Of a DNA stretch of 64,000 bases, positions 44,986-54,903 are shown piece by piece. How positions within the stretch are numbered: the first letter of the stretch is position 1; each line of letters opens with the position of its first letter. This DNA comes from Eubacteriales bacterium. Lineage in GTDB: Bacteria; Bacillota; Clostridia; Peptostreptococcales; Anaerovoracaceae. Location: assembly GCA_028706405.1 (NCBI GenBank), contig JAQWBM010000003.1, positions 31,152 through 95,151 on the forward strand, written 5' to 3'. Under the pieces are notes generated by a model, which had not been told where the DNA came from, ran no database searches, and saw nothing but the letters and a program-made list of their open reading frames with translations. Both the position numbers and the translations under genes were made by a program.

Positions 44986-46410
44986 TTATAATACCCCGGC
45001 TCTTGCTTTCTTTACAAGTCTGAGCGCCCCTGCCACATCTTTTCTTTTTATAAGAAGATATATCGTATATGCGGCAAAATAGGAAACCAGCCCATAAATA
45101 TTTCCTAAAAACCATCCCGAAGTAATGAATATAATAGTCATGCAGAATTCCAAAACGATATCGCCGTATACGTTAATATTGATGATTCTTGCAAGCATAA
45201 TCTCAGACAAGATACATTTGAACGCTAAAAGAAATGTAATGGATAAAACCGTCAAGGTCAGGTTTTTGAGGATAAAGATGCATATATATGTACTCAAAAA
45301 AGAAATACCCACCGTGATCCAGTTCAAAACCATCATCAGTTTTTCCTTTCTAAGAGTTTTGAAATATGTATTGATCAGCATGGACATCTTGCTCTCATAA
45401 ACGCATACTGGGAACAGAAACGCCATGTAGGGCAACGCATCACTGTATTGGGGCAACCACAAAGTAAAGATCCATTTTGCCGGATAAAAAGCAACGAGCA
45501 TTCCTATTAATGCAATCATAAGAACATCCCTCATGCTTCTGTAAATGCCCGGCAGCCTCTCCGGCGAAGTGTTTCGCAGCATGGGATAAAGGACTGTGCC
45601 TACCGCGTTTATAAATATCATCAGCATATTGGAAATGGATAAGGTCAGAGAAACTTTCCCAAAAGCTTCAATGTCCCATTTCTGTTCCATGCCAAAACGC
45701 ACAATTCCCATGATTAACATGCTAGCTATGTTTGCAAACATCAGCTTGATGCCAACACGTACATTGTCTAATGCCTCTCTTAATCCTTTAGCTAAACTTA
45801 CAGGACGACCTATTACAATATCTTTGCAGTAATATATCGCTAAAGCAAACGCAAGGCACTTCCCACATAAGTCTACAATTACTAATGGCTGATAACTTCG
45901 AACTCCTATTAAAATAAGAGCAATTACTGTCAATCCAAATATAAGTTTTTCAAATACAATAATTCTAGAATAATGTTTCAGCCGATTAGTTGCCTGCATT
46001 GTATAGAGCAAAAAATTTTTAGGAAGGATTATTATTACATTCAATGCGAATAGAACGATAACAAATAGTTTATTTAAATCTTTAGCAACAAATATTCCTA
46101 TTAGGATTATCATTATGGTTATTATAGATTCAAAAAAAATTAAAATCCAAAATTGACTGATAAACGTTGGATAATGTAAATCGTTATACTGTCGACCACC
46201 GTATCTTAAATATACTCCATCGGTATGCCCGAAATAAAAGAACCCAACATAAGAAACATAGAACAAATAAAGCTGCCAATATCCATATTCCCAGACCCCT
46301 ATAATCTTGGGGATAATAAATATAGATAGCGCCGAAATCAATAAGGAAATAAAATTTGCTGTAAATACATGGGCGAAGTTTATTATAAATTTTCTTAATC
46401 CATTATTCAA
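44986..46410 (-). CDS. Wzx-type polysaccharide flippase
   Basis: The 474-residue, 12-14 helix protein opens FVHVFTANFISLLISALSIF-like and IIPKIIGVWEYGYWQLYLFY, typical of the MOP/polysaccharide export family. It should move lipid-linked repeat units across the membrane for Wzy. It overlaps the acetyltransferase gene by 8 bases and is the last gene of the polysaccharide operon. The C-terminus is basic and cytosolic (LIKRKDVAGALRLVKKARAG). Confidence 0.9.
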   Translation of the reverse strand: MNNGLRKFIINFAHVFTANFISLLISALSIFIIPKIIGVWEYGYWQLYLFYVSYVGFFYFGHTDGVYLRYGGRQYNDLHYPTFISQFWILIFFESIITIMIILIGIFVAKDLNKLFVIVLFALNVIIILPKNFLLYTMQATNRLKHYSRIIVFEKLIFGLTVIALILIGVRSYQPLVIVDLCGKCLAFALAIYYCKDIVIGRPVSLAKGLREALDNVRVGIKLMFANIASMLIMGIVRFGMEQKWDIEAFGKVSLTLSISNMLMIFINAVGTVLYPMLRNTSPERLPGIYRSMRDVLMIALIGMLVAFYPAKWIFTLWLPQYSDALPYMAFLFPVCVYESKMSMLINTYFKTLRKEKLMMVLNWITVGISFLSTYICIFILKNLTLTVLSITFLLAFKCILSEIMLARIININVYGDIVLEFCMTIIFITSGWFLGNIYGLVSYFAAYTIYLLIKRKDVAGALRLVKKARAGVL

Positions 46411-47047
46411 AATCTTTCTCCACTAATTTAGAAATAAAGTCAGATTCTAAAAATTCCTCAGTAATATCAGTATATAAATCATCCATATTCTCTAAGATCA
46501 TTTTTTCATCAAGCTTGGAAAGATTAACATTAACTAATTTGGAAATAATCATATCATCGAATCTATATTTCACTATCTTTCCGCCCGCATAAACTGCATA
46601 TGGAGGTATATCTTGTGACACAACACTACCTGCCCCAATAATGCATCCTTGTCCAAGGGTAACTCCTGACAAGATTTTGGCGCCATATCCTATCCAAACG
46701 TCATCTTTTACAATGATTGGACCTTTTGTTCTTGCTTCAACTTTGTCTTTTCTTATCATTACTTTAAAAGGATAGGTCGATAATCTTTCAGAAGGGTGTT
46801 CAGAGCCGAGAAAAAAATGAACATCTCCCGCAATTGAGCAAAAACTTCCTATATCAAGCTTAACTTCATTAACTCCATAAGTATGTACATTAAGATTCCC
46901 ATATGTATATTTTCCAACTGTAACTTTATCTAATGGGAAAATATTAAAGGCCCGTGAAAAATTCTGCTTATTGTTTTTTCGCCAAGCAGATCTAAATTTA
47001 TAGAGTTTATATATAGTTTTCAATTTATTAATAAAAATTTTTAGCAT
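46403..47047 (-). CDS. Left-handed beta-helix acetyltransferase (CatB-related)
   Basis: About 214 residues from the ATG at 47047. Hexapeptide repeats run from VGKYTYGNLNVHTYGVNEVK through IGSFCSIAGDVHFFLG to VWIGYGAKILSGVTLGQG and IGAGSVVSQDIPPYAVYAG. It probably O-acetylates a sugar of the repeat unit. The frame is open to 47143, but that overlaps the FkbM gene; the ATG at 47047 just follows its stop. It is in the polysaccharide operon. Confidence 0.9.
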   Translation of the reverse strand: MLKIFINKLKTIYKLYKFRSAWRKNNKQNFSRAFNIFPLDKVTVGKYTYGNLNVHTYGVNEVKLDIGSFCSIAGDVHFFLGSEHPSERLSTYPFKVMIRKDKVEARTKGPIIVKDDVWIGYGAKILSGVTLGQGCIIGAGSVVSQDIPPYAVYAGGKIVKYRFDDMIISKLVNVNLSKLDEKMILENMDDLYTDITEEFLESDFISKLVEKDFE

Positions 47048-47060
47048 TTCTTTATAACCC

Positions 47061-47954
47061 CTAAACTTTCCAACCTCTAATAAGACCCTTTCTAAAATAG
47101 GGCGGCTTAAAAGATTTATCAGACTTCCAAAACATATATCCATCTGTGAATTCCGTCTTGTAGCCTTTAGAATTTAAAAGTTGCTGAAACTCTTCAGCAT
47201 CATTCTGCTTATGATATGTGCAACAGATTACCTTGACATTCTTTCCTTTTAATGTCTCGTTTCCACCTGATAAAACCTTAGATTCTGCACCCTCAACATC
47301 CATCTTAATCAGAAGGCTATCATGGCTGTCCTTAAAGAAATTATCTATTGTAGTTGTATTATTACTTCGCGTATCAGAAACATATTTTTGCACAATGGTC
47401 ACTTTATCTTTCCATTGCATAAACGTAGCATTTAAAGCATCCACCCATTCTTTTTTATACTCAAAAAGATAAACCTTTTTTGTCAACTCAATTACTTCTA
47501 ACGACAACATTCCCTCCGCACAGCCTACATCTGCCAGAATCATTCCTTTATCAATGCCGAATGCTTCTGTCAGATAACGATGTGGACTCTCTGCATCCTG
47601 TTCAATCATTAAATTATTATATTTTTTCTGTATTTCTTCTCTGGGCATTTTTCTTGGAAAATATAACCTTTTACCGCAATGCATTACATAATGCAACCCA
47701 TTGTTTATATCCTTTTGAACAATCACATTTTCCGGATTATATTTCAAAGTAAACTCGTAGGGAAAAATCTGAAATTGATTTCTCTGTTCAAAAAATCGAA
47801 TTTCTTTTTCATATTTTAACTTTGATTCAGGATTATTTTTAAAAAATTCCCTAAACTGCAACCATAATATTTTGGTTTTTTTCTTTACTCTTGGAATATT
47901 AATTGCTTTTCTAATTTTTTCAGGAACTACCGCCCTATAAATCCATTTTATCAT
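47061..47954 (-). CDS. FkbM-family methyltransferase
   Basis: The 297-residue protein has the SAM motif KGMILADVGCAEGMLSLEVI, then KVYLFEYKKEWVDALNATF, and the FkbM signature LLIKMDVEGAESKVLSGG. It should methylate a hydroxyl of a sugar in the polysaccharide. The ending is close to the next gene's start. The family is clear; the sugar is unknown. Confidence 0.9.
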   Translation of the reverse strand: MIKWIYRAVVPEKIRKAINIPRVKKKTKILWLQFREFFKNNPESKLKYEKEIRFFEQRNQFQIFPYEFTLKYNPENVIVQKDINNGLHYVMHCGKRLYFPRKMPREEIQKKYNNLMIEQDAESPHRYLTEAFGIDKGMILADVGCAEGMLSLEVIELTKKVYLFEYKKEWVDALNATFMQWKDKVTIVQKYVSDTRSNNTTTIDNFFKDSHDSLLIKMDVEGAESKVLSGGNETLKGKNVKVICCTYHKQNDAEEFQQLLNSKGYKTEFTDGYMFWKSDKSFKPPYFRKGLIRGWKV

Positions 47955-47992
47955 TGTCAGGTACCTTTTTTAAATTATTTTTAATTTTTATT

Positions 47993-48952
47993 TTATTTGT
48001 TTTTTAAAATATATACCAAATCCCCTAAATAAACCCGAAAGCTTTCATAATAGTTTAAATATCTAAGATTCATAATCCATTTCCATATACTTTTTTTACT
48101 GAGTAATTCCTTTCTATTCTCAAAACACTTCCTACTAGCCCTTAGCACTTTCTGTTTTCTATTTTTATTATTAATTCGTTCATTTTGTCTAAGTAATTGT
48201 TCGCAATATCGAGCAACTTTTATCTTGAAATCCATATATCTAATCCGGTTTTCTATATTTCCCTTTCCCGCAGTTCCCAATACAGAGGCACTTCCACTAG
48301 CATTATTACCATGTATCCTATGTAATGTTAAAACTTTATCGTAGCAGTAAATGCCATCTAATATATCTGCCGTTACCCATACATATAAATCATGCGCAAA
48401 TCCCTCAAACCAAAATTGATTAGCCATACTTAGAATACTTTTCCTAAAACAAATAACACTACCTAATGATGTAAAATGATAGTTTCCCCAAAATTTGATT
48501 CGTCTAATACTTTGAGTATTGTTACACTTTCTCCCAGAGAAAACAGGACATTGTATAAAATTTCCTCCTCTGTCAATTAAGCTATATCCCGAGGATAGCA
48601 GTAAAATATTATGATTTTTTTCTATAATTTTAACCATCTCTTCTACTTTTTCTTCTAACCAAATGTCATCTTGATCGGAAAAAAATATGATATCTCCGTT
48701 CGCTAAGTCGATTAAATCTTTATAATTTTTTTGCCATCCTTTGTTATGTAAGTTTCTTATGAGGATCCAATTCTTTAGATTATATGTATTTATGTAACTC
48801 GCAATTATTTCATAAGTATTATCTGTCGATTTATCATCACAGATTATAACTTCTCCCACAGCTAAAGTTTGTTTTCTTATTGATTCAATTTGCTCATATA
48901 TATACTCACTTCCATTATATGTTCCCATTATTATCGTTACATTAATAGACAT
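47993..48952 (-). CDS. Glycosyltransferase family 2
   Basis: The 319-residue GT-A enzyme opens VTIIMGTYNGSEYIYEQIES, then EVIICDDKSTDNTYEII, with the metal/nucleotide motif FFSDQDDIW. It resembles rhamnosyltransferase-type GT2 proteins of capsule clusters. It adds one sugar to the repeat unit on the cytosolic side. It lies between the Wzy gene and FkbM in the operon. Confidence 0.93.
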   Translation of the reverse strand: MSINVTIIMGTYNGSEYIYEQIESIRKQTLAVGEVIICDDKSTDNTYEIIASYINTYNLKNWILIRNLHNKGWQKNYKDLIDLANGDIIFFSDQDDIWLEEKVEEMVKIIEKNHNILLLSSGYSLIDRGGNFIQCPVFSGRKCNNTQSIRRIKFWGNYHFTSLGSVICFRKSILSMANQFWFEGFAHDLYVWVTADILDGIYCYDKVLTLHRIHGNNASGSASVLGTAGKGNIENRIRYMDFKIKVARYCEQLLRQNERINNKNRKQKVLRASRKCFENRKELLSKKSIWKWIMNLRYLNYYESFRVYLGDLVYILKNK

Positions 48953-48956
48953 TTTA

Positions 48957-49142
48957 TTACCTCATATTATCAGTAAAGTTGTATCTCTGTTTTTCTATTC
49001 CTAATTCACCTTCTACAGCGTTTTTTTCTTCTACTTCTGCCCACTCAAGCAGGCATTGCCTCCAGTATTCTTCACGGCCTTTCGTGAGGTCTCCTAATTT
49101 GTAATAGTGAACCGATCCACTGTCTTCATTCGACGAACTCAC
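48957..49142 (-). CDS. Possible 61-residue protein between wzy and the GT2 gene
   Basis: The GTG at 49142 has AGAGGGAG nearby and overlaps the wzy stop by 17 bases. The GT2 gene starts 4 bp later. The product is hydrophilic and acidic (GREEYWRQCLLEWAEVEEKN) and not recognised. Its G+C content is higher than that of the neighbours, so it could be an inserted fragment. Spacing that keeps the operon tight supports translation. Confidence 0.4.
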   Translation of the reverse strand: MSSSNEDSGSVHYYKLGDLTKGREEYWRQCLLEWAEVEEKNAVEGELGIEKQRYNFTDNMR

Positions 49143-50460
49143 CTCGCTCCCTCTTTCTATTTCCTTTATATGTTATTGAATGTCCTTCATAAAAGTCTAT
49201 CGATATCGCAAGAATACTGGCAAAAATGCTTATAAACTTATCTCTATGTCTTATGGCTGTACCCGTATTGCTTACACCCCATGCAAATACAAAAGTTGAG
49301 CAAATGCAAACTATAAGTAATGCTATGAGTAAAGTCCTCTTTTTTGATTTCTTTCCGATTTTTCTATTGAAAATCACTTTGATTGCCAAAACAATATCTA
49401 TTAAATAAATAAAACCACTAAAAATAAAAGCAAGCAAATCTATTATATTTCTATACTGCCAAGGAAAAGGAGAAAATAAAAAATAGAAGATGCGCAAAGG
49501 GGAATAGAGCAGCAATCCACCTATAGAATCAACATCTCTAGTCCCTAAATCATAACCCGATCCACCATAATCGGCGCCTCTTAAGGCAATATCATTTATA
49601 CTTTCAATTCCCCTTAATTTACCGGCAAAAAATGAATCTCCAAAACTATTATAGAGGATTATTACAATAAATACTATCAATGCACTTAAAATGATATTTT
49701 TACATGCAACATGGAATTTATTATACTTTGGTTTATAGATTAAAAACACGCAAATATATCCAATCATGACCGCAATGACACCCATATGAAATACGGATGC
49801 AATAACTATCGAGATTAAAGATATAAAAAATGATTTTTTTTGCTCCGATAAAAACCATAAGATAAAATAATATAAAGAAATAGTAACTGGTAAGATTACT
49901 AAAACCTCTCGACCTGCTGTCGATGTTTGCATAATCGTCCATGGAGAAAATAACATCCAAGTTAAAGCAACGTATTTTGATTTATAGCTCAATCCTATTT
50001 TTGAAAGTGTTAAATAAAGAATCAAACCGGCAATTATCATCATACATGCAATAAAATGCTGTAATAAGATTCTTTGTATGCCAAAACACTTATATATAAA
50101 TCCAAAAAAATGTGCTATCGGATTATAATGACCACGAAAATCTACAATATCATTAAGAAAATAATATTCAGCAGACGCTCTATACGCAGAAATATCAAGT
50201 GTAAGCAAATCCACCATATATGTATCATAGAATGCAAGAACCATTCTAACTAAATATGCTGAATAAATAATTACTATCAAACCAATCTCTTTTTTATTAG
50301 TAATACGAATAGAAAAGTATAAAATAGCCAATGAATTAATTAAAATAATCAACATAGAAAACAAATGATTATTTTTTGCAAGAATCCCTGCTGAAACCAA
50401 TAAAAAACCCGTTAAAGCTTCAATAGAAAAAATAATAACTAGATATTTGCTTATTCTCAT
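49126..50460 (-). CDS. O-antigen/polysaccharide polymerase (Wzy-like)
   Basis: About 444 residues, with about ten to twelve helices and few conserved residues, as usual for Wzy. There is a large loop with RGADYGGSGYDLGTRDVDSI and a late basic end. It should polymerise repeat units outside the membrane after Wzx. The ATG at 50460 follows the upstream stop; the longer frame to 50508 overlaps the GT4 gene. Its place in the operon and topology support the call, not sequence identity. Confidence 0.75.
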   Translation of the reverse strand: MRISKYLVIIFSIEALTGFLLVSAGILAKNNHLFSMLIILINSLAILYFSIRITNKKEIGLIVIIYSAYLVRMVLAFYDTYMVDLLTLDISAYRASAEYYFLNDIVDFRGHYNPIAHFFGFIYKCFGIQRILLQHFIACMMIIAGLILYLTLSKIGLSYKSKYVALTWMLFSPWTIMQTSTAGREVLVILPVTISLYYFILWFLSEQKKSFFISLISIVIASVFHMGVIAVMIGYICVFLIYKPKYNKFHVACKNIILSALIVFIVIILYNSFGDSFFAGKLRGIESINDIALRGADYGGSGYDLGTRDVDSIGGLLLYSPLRIFYFLFSPFPWQYRNIIDLLAFIFSGFIYLIDIVLAIKVIFNRKIGKKSKKRTLLIALLIVCICSTFVFAWGVSNTGTAIRHRDKFISIFASILAISIDFYEGHSITYKGNRKRERGEFVE

Positions 50461-50474
50461 AATATCACGCTTTA

Positions 50475-51602
50475 TCAAAGTACCCCGAGGTAAAACTCTT
50501 CCAACCATTTTGATACAAACTTAATATCAAACATTGTTCCCCTGATACTATTTGAATTTCTTTCTTTACAATTTTCACTTTTTGTATATAAAATAATATC
50601 TGCCCAATCGGAAGAAGATTTTTTCAGCGATACTCCTTTAATATAATCTGTAATATATATTTCTGATGAGACTCCTTCTTTTGATACAATGCAAGGCAAC
50701 CCCATAGCTTGTGCTTCAATCAAAGTAACCGGGAGCCCTTCATTTAAGGAAGGAAATAGAAATATATCCATTGCTTGCATTAGATCATTCACATCATTTC
50801 TCATACCAGCAAATATTACTTTATCCTGATTCTGGGTTTCTGTTATTATATTTTTGCATAGTTCGGCTCCTTTAATCTGATCAACGCCTACCTGTAATAG
50901 AACTGCATCTTTATCTTTCTTAAATATTTCATTAACTATTTTTAATAAAAAATTATAATTTTTAGCAGGGTTAAGTCTGCCAACATGTCCAATTACAAAT
51001 TTACCTTCTAATCCTAATAGTTCTCTAATTTTAATCCTCTTTTCAGGATTATATATAAATGAATTCATATCAATTGCATTGTATAAGGTTTTATAATTTT
51101 TATTATTTAAGGTATCTTTACCAAAAAGCCACTGGCCTGCTATATCCGAGCAGGCAAAAAAATGTGTACTATATTTTTTAATTTTCGACTTTGTATATAA
51201 AATAAATACTGTTTTTTTATTTATATTTTTGTTTTTTAATGCCGTATGACTATGCGCTATCCTTATCGGCACCCTCGCCCGTTTTGCTGCTCTAAGTGGG
51301 TACATACTAAAAGCATTATTGTGTGCATGTATTATTTGATATTCTTTATGATTTTCGAAGAATGCCTTTAAACTTACTAAGTATCCCCTGTGGTGAAAAG
51401 GATTTATAGGAGGCACACGATAAATTTTTCCTCCAAGTTTTATGATTTCTTCTTCAGATGAACCGATTTCTGCACGATGGACTAAAAAATCAAATTGTAT
51501 TTTATCCCTATCTATGTTCCGATATAAATCCATTAAAAATGAATTTATCCCTCCGCCCTTATTCATTTGCGTAACAATATGTAATACTCTAATAGAATTC
51601 AT
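50475..51602 (-). CDS. Glycosyltransferase family 4 (EpsF-like)
   Basis: The 375-residue GT-B protein opens RVLHIVTQMNKGGGINSFLM, then HAHNNAFSMYPLRAAK. The C-terminal nucleotide-sugar part is FVIGHVGRLNPAKNYNFLLK, then MDIFLFPSLNEGLPVTLIEA with the EX7E motif. It adds one sugar to the lipid-linked unit. It is 12 bp after the next GT4 gene in the same operon. Confidence 0.93.
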   Translation of the reverse strand: MNSIRVLHIVTQMNKGGGINSFLMDLYRNIDRDKIQFDFLVHRAEIGSSEEEIIKLGGKIYRVPPINPFHHRGYLVSLKAFFENHKEYQIIHAHNNAFSMYPLRAAKRARVPIRIAHSHTALKNKNINKKTVFILYTKSKIKKYSTHFFACSDIAGQWLFGKDTLNNKNYKTLYNAIDMNSFIYNPEKRIKIRELLGLEGKFVIGHVGRLNPAKNYNFLLKIVNEIFKKDKDAVLLQVGVDQIKGAELCKNIITETQNQDKVIFAGMRNDVNDLMQAMDIFLFPSLNEGLPVTLIEAQAMGLPCIVSKEGVSSEIYITDYIKGVSLKKSSSDWADIILYTKSENCKERNSNSIRGTMFDIKFVSKWLEEFYLGVL

Positions 51603-51614
51603 ATCAAGGCCTCA

Positions 51615-52751
51615 CTAAATACTTAACTCATTCATTATTTTTGTCATACTTATATCCCATGAAAAATTTTCTTCAGCAAACCTTCTCATATTTTTAACAA
51701 GATGCACGTCATTTTTTATAGAATCATAAAATTCTATAATTTTTTTAATATCTATAAGTTCATCATTATCTGGAATTTTCATAATATACGGATATGAACT
51801 AGGTATTAAAAGTTCACCACCGGAAAAGATATATGGAATTCCTTTTGCAAAATATTCTTTGGTTTTCAATCCTGTAACTTTTTTTCCTCCGATTCGATAC
51901 TGAGTCAATGGTCCAATACCTATATTACACTTGTCATATATCTCTTCTAATTCCCCTCCATATTTTTTTCCATAAAAATATACAACTTCCTGAAGTTTTA
52001 ACTTTTCTACAAGCTTTTTAGTTTGATTTTTTACAATGCCTACAAGATGTAATTTAATACTTAAGTTTCCATTACTTCTATAATATTCATAAATGCTTTT
52101 TATCATTCTATCGTATCCATGATATTCCCTCTCATTGCCCACAGCAATAAAATTTATCGCATTTTTACTTCCGGAATATGAATGTGGCCTAAAATTATCT
52201 ACGATAACTCCAATTTCTAAGCTTACAGCTTTTACTCCCCATAATTCTTTTAAATCACCTTCAGCTGCGACTAAATCTATAAATCTTTTTACCTTTTTTT
52301 CAAAAAGTTTAGTTGTAAACATAAGATATTTTCCTTTAATAGTTTTATATTTAACACCAGGAAAATAAGATAATGATTCTACAATAACTCTCATACCTCT
52401 TTTTTTCATAATTGAAAGCATTTTTACATAGAGCCAATCAAATCCAGAAAAACGTAAATAAGCAATATCAAAATCATTATTTTTAACAAAATCTATACTT
52501 GCTTTAATCAATAAAAATCTTCTTACAATTAATTTATATTTTTCATTTTTTAATTTAAATTTTTTTATATATATACACTTATCATTATTAATAATTTCAA
52601 TGCCTTTTTCTGTATATGTTGTATAAGTTACATCAAAACCTAAATTTTTTAATGCACTGATTTGACCATCTATTTTCTTTGTTATACCAATTGAAGGATC
52701 GCTTGGAGTATAATTTACATGTAAAAAAAAATTTTTTTTATAAATATCCAT
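51615..52751 (-). CDS. Glycosyltransferase, GT-B fold (GT4-like)
   Basis: The 378-residue protein opens with SDPSIGITKKIDGQISALKN. In the C-terminal half it has FIAVGNEREYHGYDRMIKSI, VVYFYGKKYGGELEEIYDKC and IGIGPLTQYRIGGKKVTGLK. The last block replaces the usual E..GLP motif by KTKEYFAKGIPYIFSGGEL. It is probably a sugar transferase of the repeat unit. Its start abuts the epimerase stop exactly. It is more A+T-rich than the epimerase, a usual mosaic sign. Confidence 0.82.
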   Translation of the reverse strand: MDIYKKNFFLHVNYTPSDPSIGITKKIDGQISALKNLGFDVTYTTYTEKGIEIINNDKCIYIKKFKLKNEKYKLIVRRFLLIKASIDFVKNNDFDIAYLRFSGFDWLYVKMLSIMKKRGMRVIVESLSYFPGVKYKTIKGKYLMFTTKLFEKKVKRFIDLVAAEGDLKELWGVKAVSLEIGVIVDNFRPHSYSGSKNAINFIAVGNEREYHGYDRMIKSIYEYYRSNGNLSIKLHLVGIVKNQTKKLVEKLKLQEVVYFYGKKYGGELEEIYDKCNIGIGPLTQYRIGGKKVTGLKTKEYFAKGIPYIFSGGELLIPSSYPYIMKIPDNDELIDIKKIIEFYDSIKNDVHLVKNMRRFAEENFSWDISMTKIMNELSI

Positions 52752-53755
52752 TATGCATAAGCCCCTTTATACCATACGATAAACAAACCCAATCCATCCC
52801 TAATTGACGTAGCGGGTGAAAACCCAAAATCTTTTTGCAACTCTTCCACATCCGCATATGTCCTATGCACATCCCCATCCTGCATCGGATAAAATTCCTT
52901 AATCGCCTTTTTCCCTATTATAGCTTCAAGTGTTTCTATAAAATCCATTAATTTTTCCGGCTTACTGTTCCCGATGTTGTAAACCTTGTATTTTGCACCC
53001 AAATCATTTTCTTTCGGAGGATTGCATAGTATCCTTTCTACTGCTTCAACCACATCATCAATATAAGTAAAATCTCTGTACATATCGCCATGATTAAATA
53101 CTTTGATTGGTTTCCCGTCCAGAATTGCTTTTGTAAAAGAAAAGTATGCCATATCAGGTCTTCCCCAAGGTCCATACACGGTAAAAAAGCGAAGCCCGGT
53201 AGCTGGAATACCATAAAGGTGACTGTAAGTATAAGCCATCAATTCATTCGACTTTTTCGTGGCCGCATACAAACTGACCGGCGCATCCACAGAATCTTTT
53301 TCAGAAAAAGGGACCTTCTTGTTACCACCATAGACCGAACTTGAAGACGCATATAGCAAATGCTCCACCGGGTAATGACGGCAGCATTCCAGAATATTAA
53401 AAAAGCCGGTTATATTTGACTGAATATAAACATCCGGATTTTCAATGCTGTACCGGACGCCTGCCTGCGCCGCCAGGTTGACAACAATATTCGGTTTATA
53501 AGCTTCAAACGCATTATTGAGCTCGGATTTATCTGATAAATCGCCTTTTATAAAAGTAAACATCTCGTATGGATTTAATATGTTCAGCCTGTCCTCTTTC
53601 AATTTTACATCATAATAATCATTCAGATTATCAAAGCCAATAACGCTTACGCCTTTGTCCAGCAATGCCCTTGACAAGTGAAATCCGATAAATCCTGCAG
53701 CCCCAGTAATTAATATTCTTTTAGTTATATCTAATTCTTTATATCCGTCAATCAT
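52751..53755 (-). CDS. UDP-glucuronate 4-epimerase-like NAD-dependent epimerase
   Basis: The 334-residue SDR protein has RILITGAAGFIGFHLSRALL, VVNLAAQAGVRYSIENP, the catalytic Tyr in SLYAATKKSNELMAYTYSHL, and FFTVYGPWGRPDMAYFSFTK. These residues match the UDP-glucuronate 4-epimerase group (Cap1J type), giving UDP-galacturonate. It fits with Ugd at 35778, which makes the substrate. It overlaps the flanking genes by 1 and 4 bases. Confidence 0.92.
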   Translation of the reverse strand: MIDGYKELDITKRILITGAAGFIGFHLSRALLDKGVSVIGFDNLNDYYDVKLKEDRLNILNPYEMFTFIKGDLSDKSELNNAFEAYKPNIVVNLAAQAGVRYSIENPDVYIQSNITGFFNILECCRHYPVEHLLYASSSSVYGGNKKVPFSEKDSVDAPVSLYAATKKSNELMAYTYSHLYGIPATGLRFFTVYGPWGRPDMAYFSFTKAILDGKPIKVFNHGDMYRDFTYIDDVVEAVERILCNPPKENDLGAKYKVYNIGNSKPEKLMDFIETLEAIIGKKAIKEFYPMQDGDVHRTYADVEELQKDFGFSPATSIRDGLGLFIVWYKGAYA

Positions 53756-54903
53756 CGTATTTCCTTATCTGCCAACACTAAAATATGCAAAGCACTTTTT
53801 ACTTTTTCCAAGTATTCATTGACAACGATTTGTCTGTCAAATTCACCTATAACTTTTAGCCTTCCTCTAATGCCCATTTCTTTTCGCTGTTCATTTGTCA
53901 ACGAAAGAAACCTTTCTATTTTTTCAACTAAATCCTTAGTATTCTTTTCTTTAAATAAAAAACCTGTTATCCCATCTTCAACTGTTTCCCTTGTGCCAAA
54001 CCTGTCAGTTGTTATAACCGGTCTGCCGCTGGATGCACTTTCAAGCAAGACATTAGATATCCCTTCCGAATAATAGGTGGGATGAATAGTGCAATGGCTG
54101 AATTTATGAAATGCCCTCACATCATTTTGCATCCCATGGTATTGAATGACTCCACGTTTCTCATATTCATTCAAAATATCTTCATAATCTTCTTCGCAGA
54201 AGCCCAAGATATGAAAGTTTACATTTTGGTGCACCTTCTTTATTGCTTCCGCTGCTTCCAAATACTGATCAATCCCTTTTTCTTTCATAATCCTTGAAAT
54301 GAATAGAAAGTTAATCTTATCATCATTTGGATAATCTAATAATCCAAAATGCTCTATGTTTACTCCTGAGCCCGGAATCAATTTATATCTATCTCTTCGA
54401 TTTAATATGGAATTTACTTTTTTAAGGCCATCCTCATTTTGATAGAAAATACAGTTGCTCTTTTTTAATCCCCATTTATAGAGAGTTTTGATTATTGCCT
54501 TTACGAGTATTGAAACGTGCTCTGCAGAGCCAAGGCCTGTCACATTTGATAAATATGGGATCCGATTTCTGGAACAGGCAATACCGCCATAGAGATTCGG
54601 TTTAATCGTATAAGTCAGCACGATATCCGGTTTGTTCGCTTTCAATAGCTTGAAATAGTGCATTAATAATTTAAAATCTGCAAACGGGTTTATCCCTCTT
54701 CTATCCACCGGAGAGTCAATCATTTTGCAGCCCATGCTTTTAAAATCATCAGAATTTCTTCCTAATATGGCAGATATGCTTACATCATATCCATTATTCA
54801 ATAAAGCCTGTACTACTTCCCTGCGCATGGAATAAAGATCATATGTAACATTTGATAAAACCAAAACCTTTTTCAATACAATCGATACTCCCCTACTCCA
54901 CAT
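53752..54903 (-). CDS. Glycosyltransferase family 4
   Basis: The 383-residue GT-B enzyme carries KVLVLSNVTYDLYSMRREVV at the N-terminus and NVTGLGSAEHVSILVKAIIK. Then come FLFISRIMKEKGIDQYLEAA, FSHCTIHPTYYSEGISNVLL (EX7E region) and SSGRPVITTDRFGTRE. It probably adds the second sugar after the initiating transferase, whose gene ends inside its 5' end. Start: ATG 54903 has a poor site; a TTG at 54876 after AGGGGAG is the alternative. Confidence 0.92.
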   Translation of the reverse strand: MWSRGVSIVLKKVLVLSNVTYDLYSMRREVVQALLNNGYDVSISAILGRNSDDFKSMGCKMIDSPVDRRGINPFADFKLLMHYFKLLKANKPDIVLTYTIKPNLYGGIACSRNRIPYLSNVTGLGSAEHVSILVKAIIKTLYKWGLKKSNCIFYQNEDGLKKVNSILNRRDRYKLIPGSGVNIEHFGLLDYPNDDKINFLFISRIMKEKGIDQYLEAAEAIKKVHQNVNFHILGFCEEDYEDILNEYEKRGVIQYHGMQNDVRAFHKFSHCTIHPTYYSEGISNVLLESASSGRPVITTDRFGTRETVEDGITGFLFKEKNTKDLVEKIERFLSLTNEQRKEMGIRGRLKVIGEFDRQIVVNEYLEKVKSALHILVLADKEIR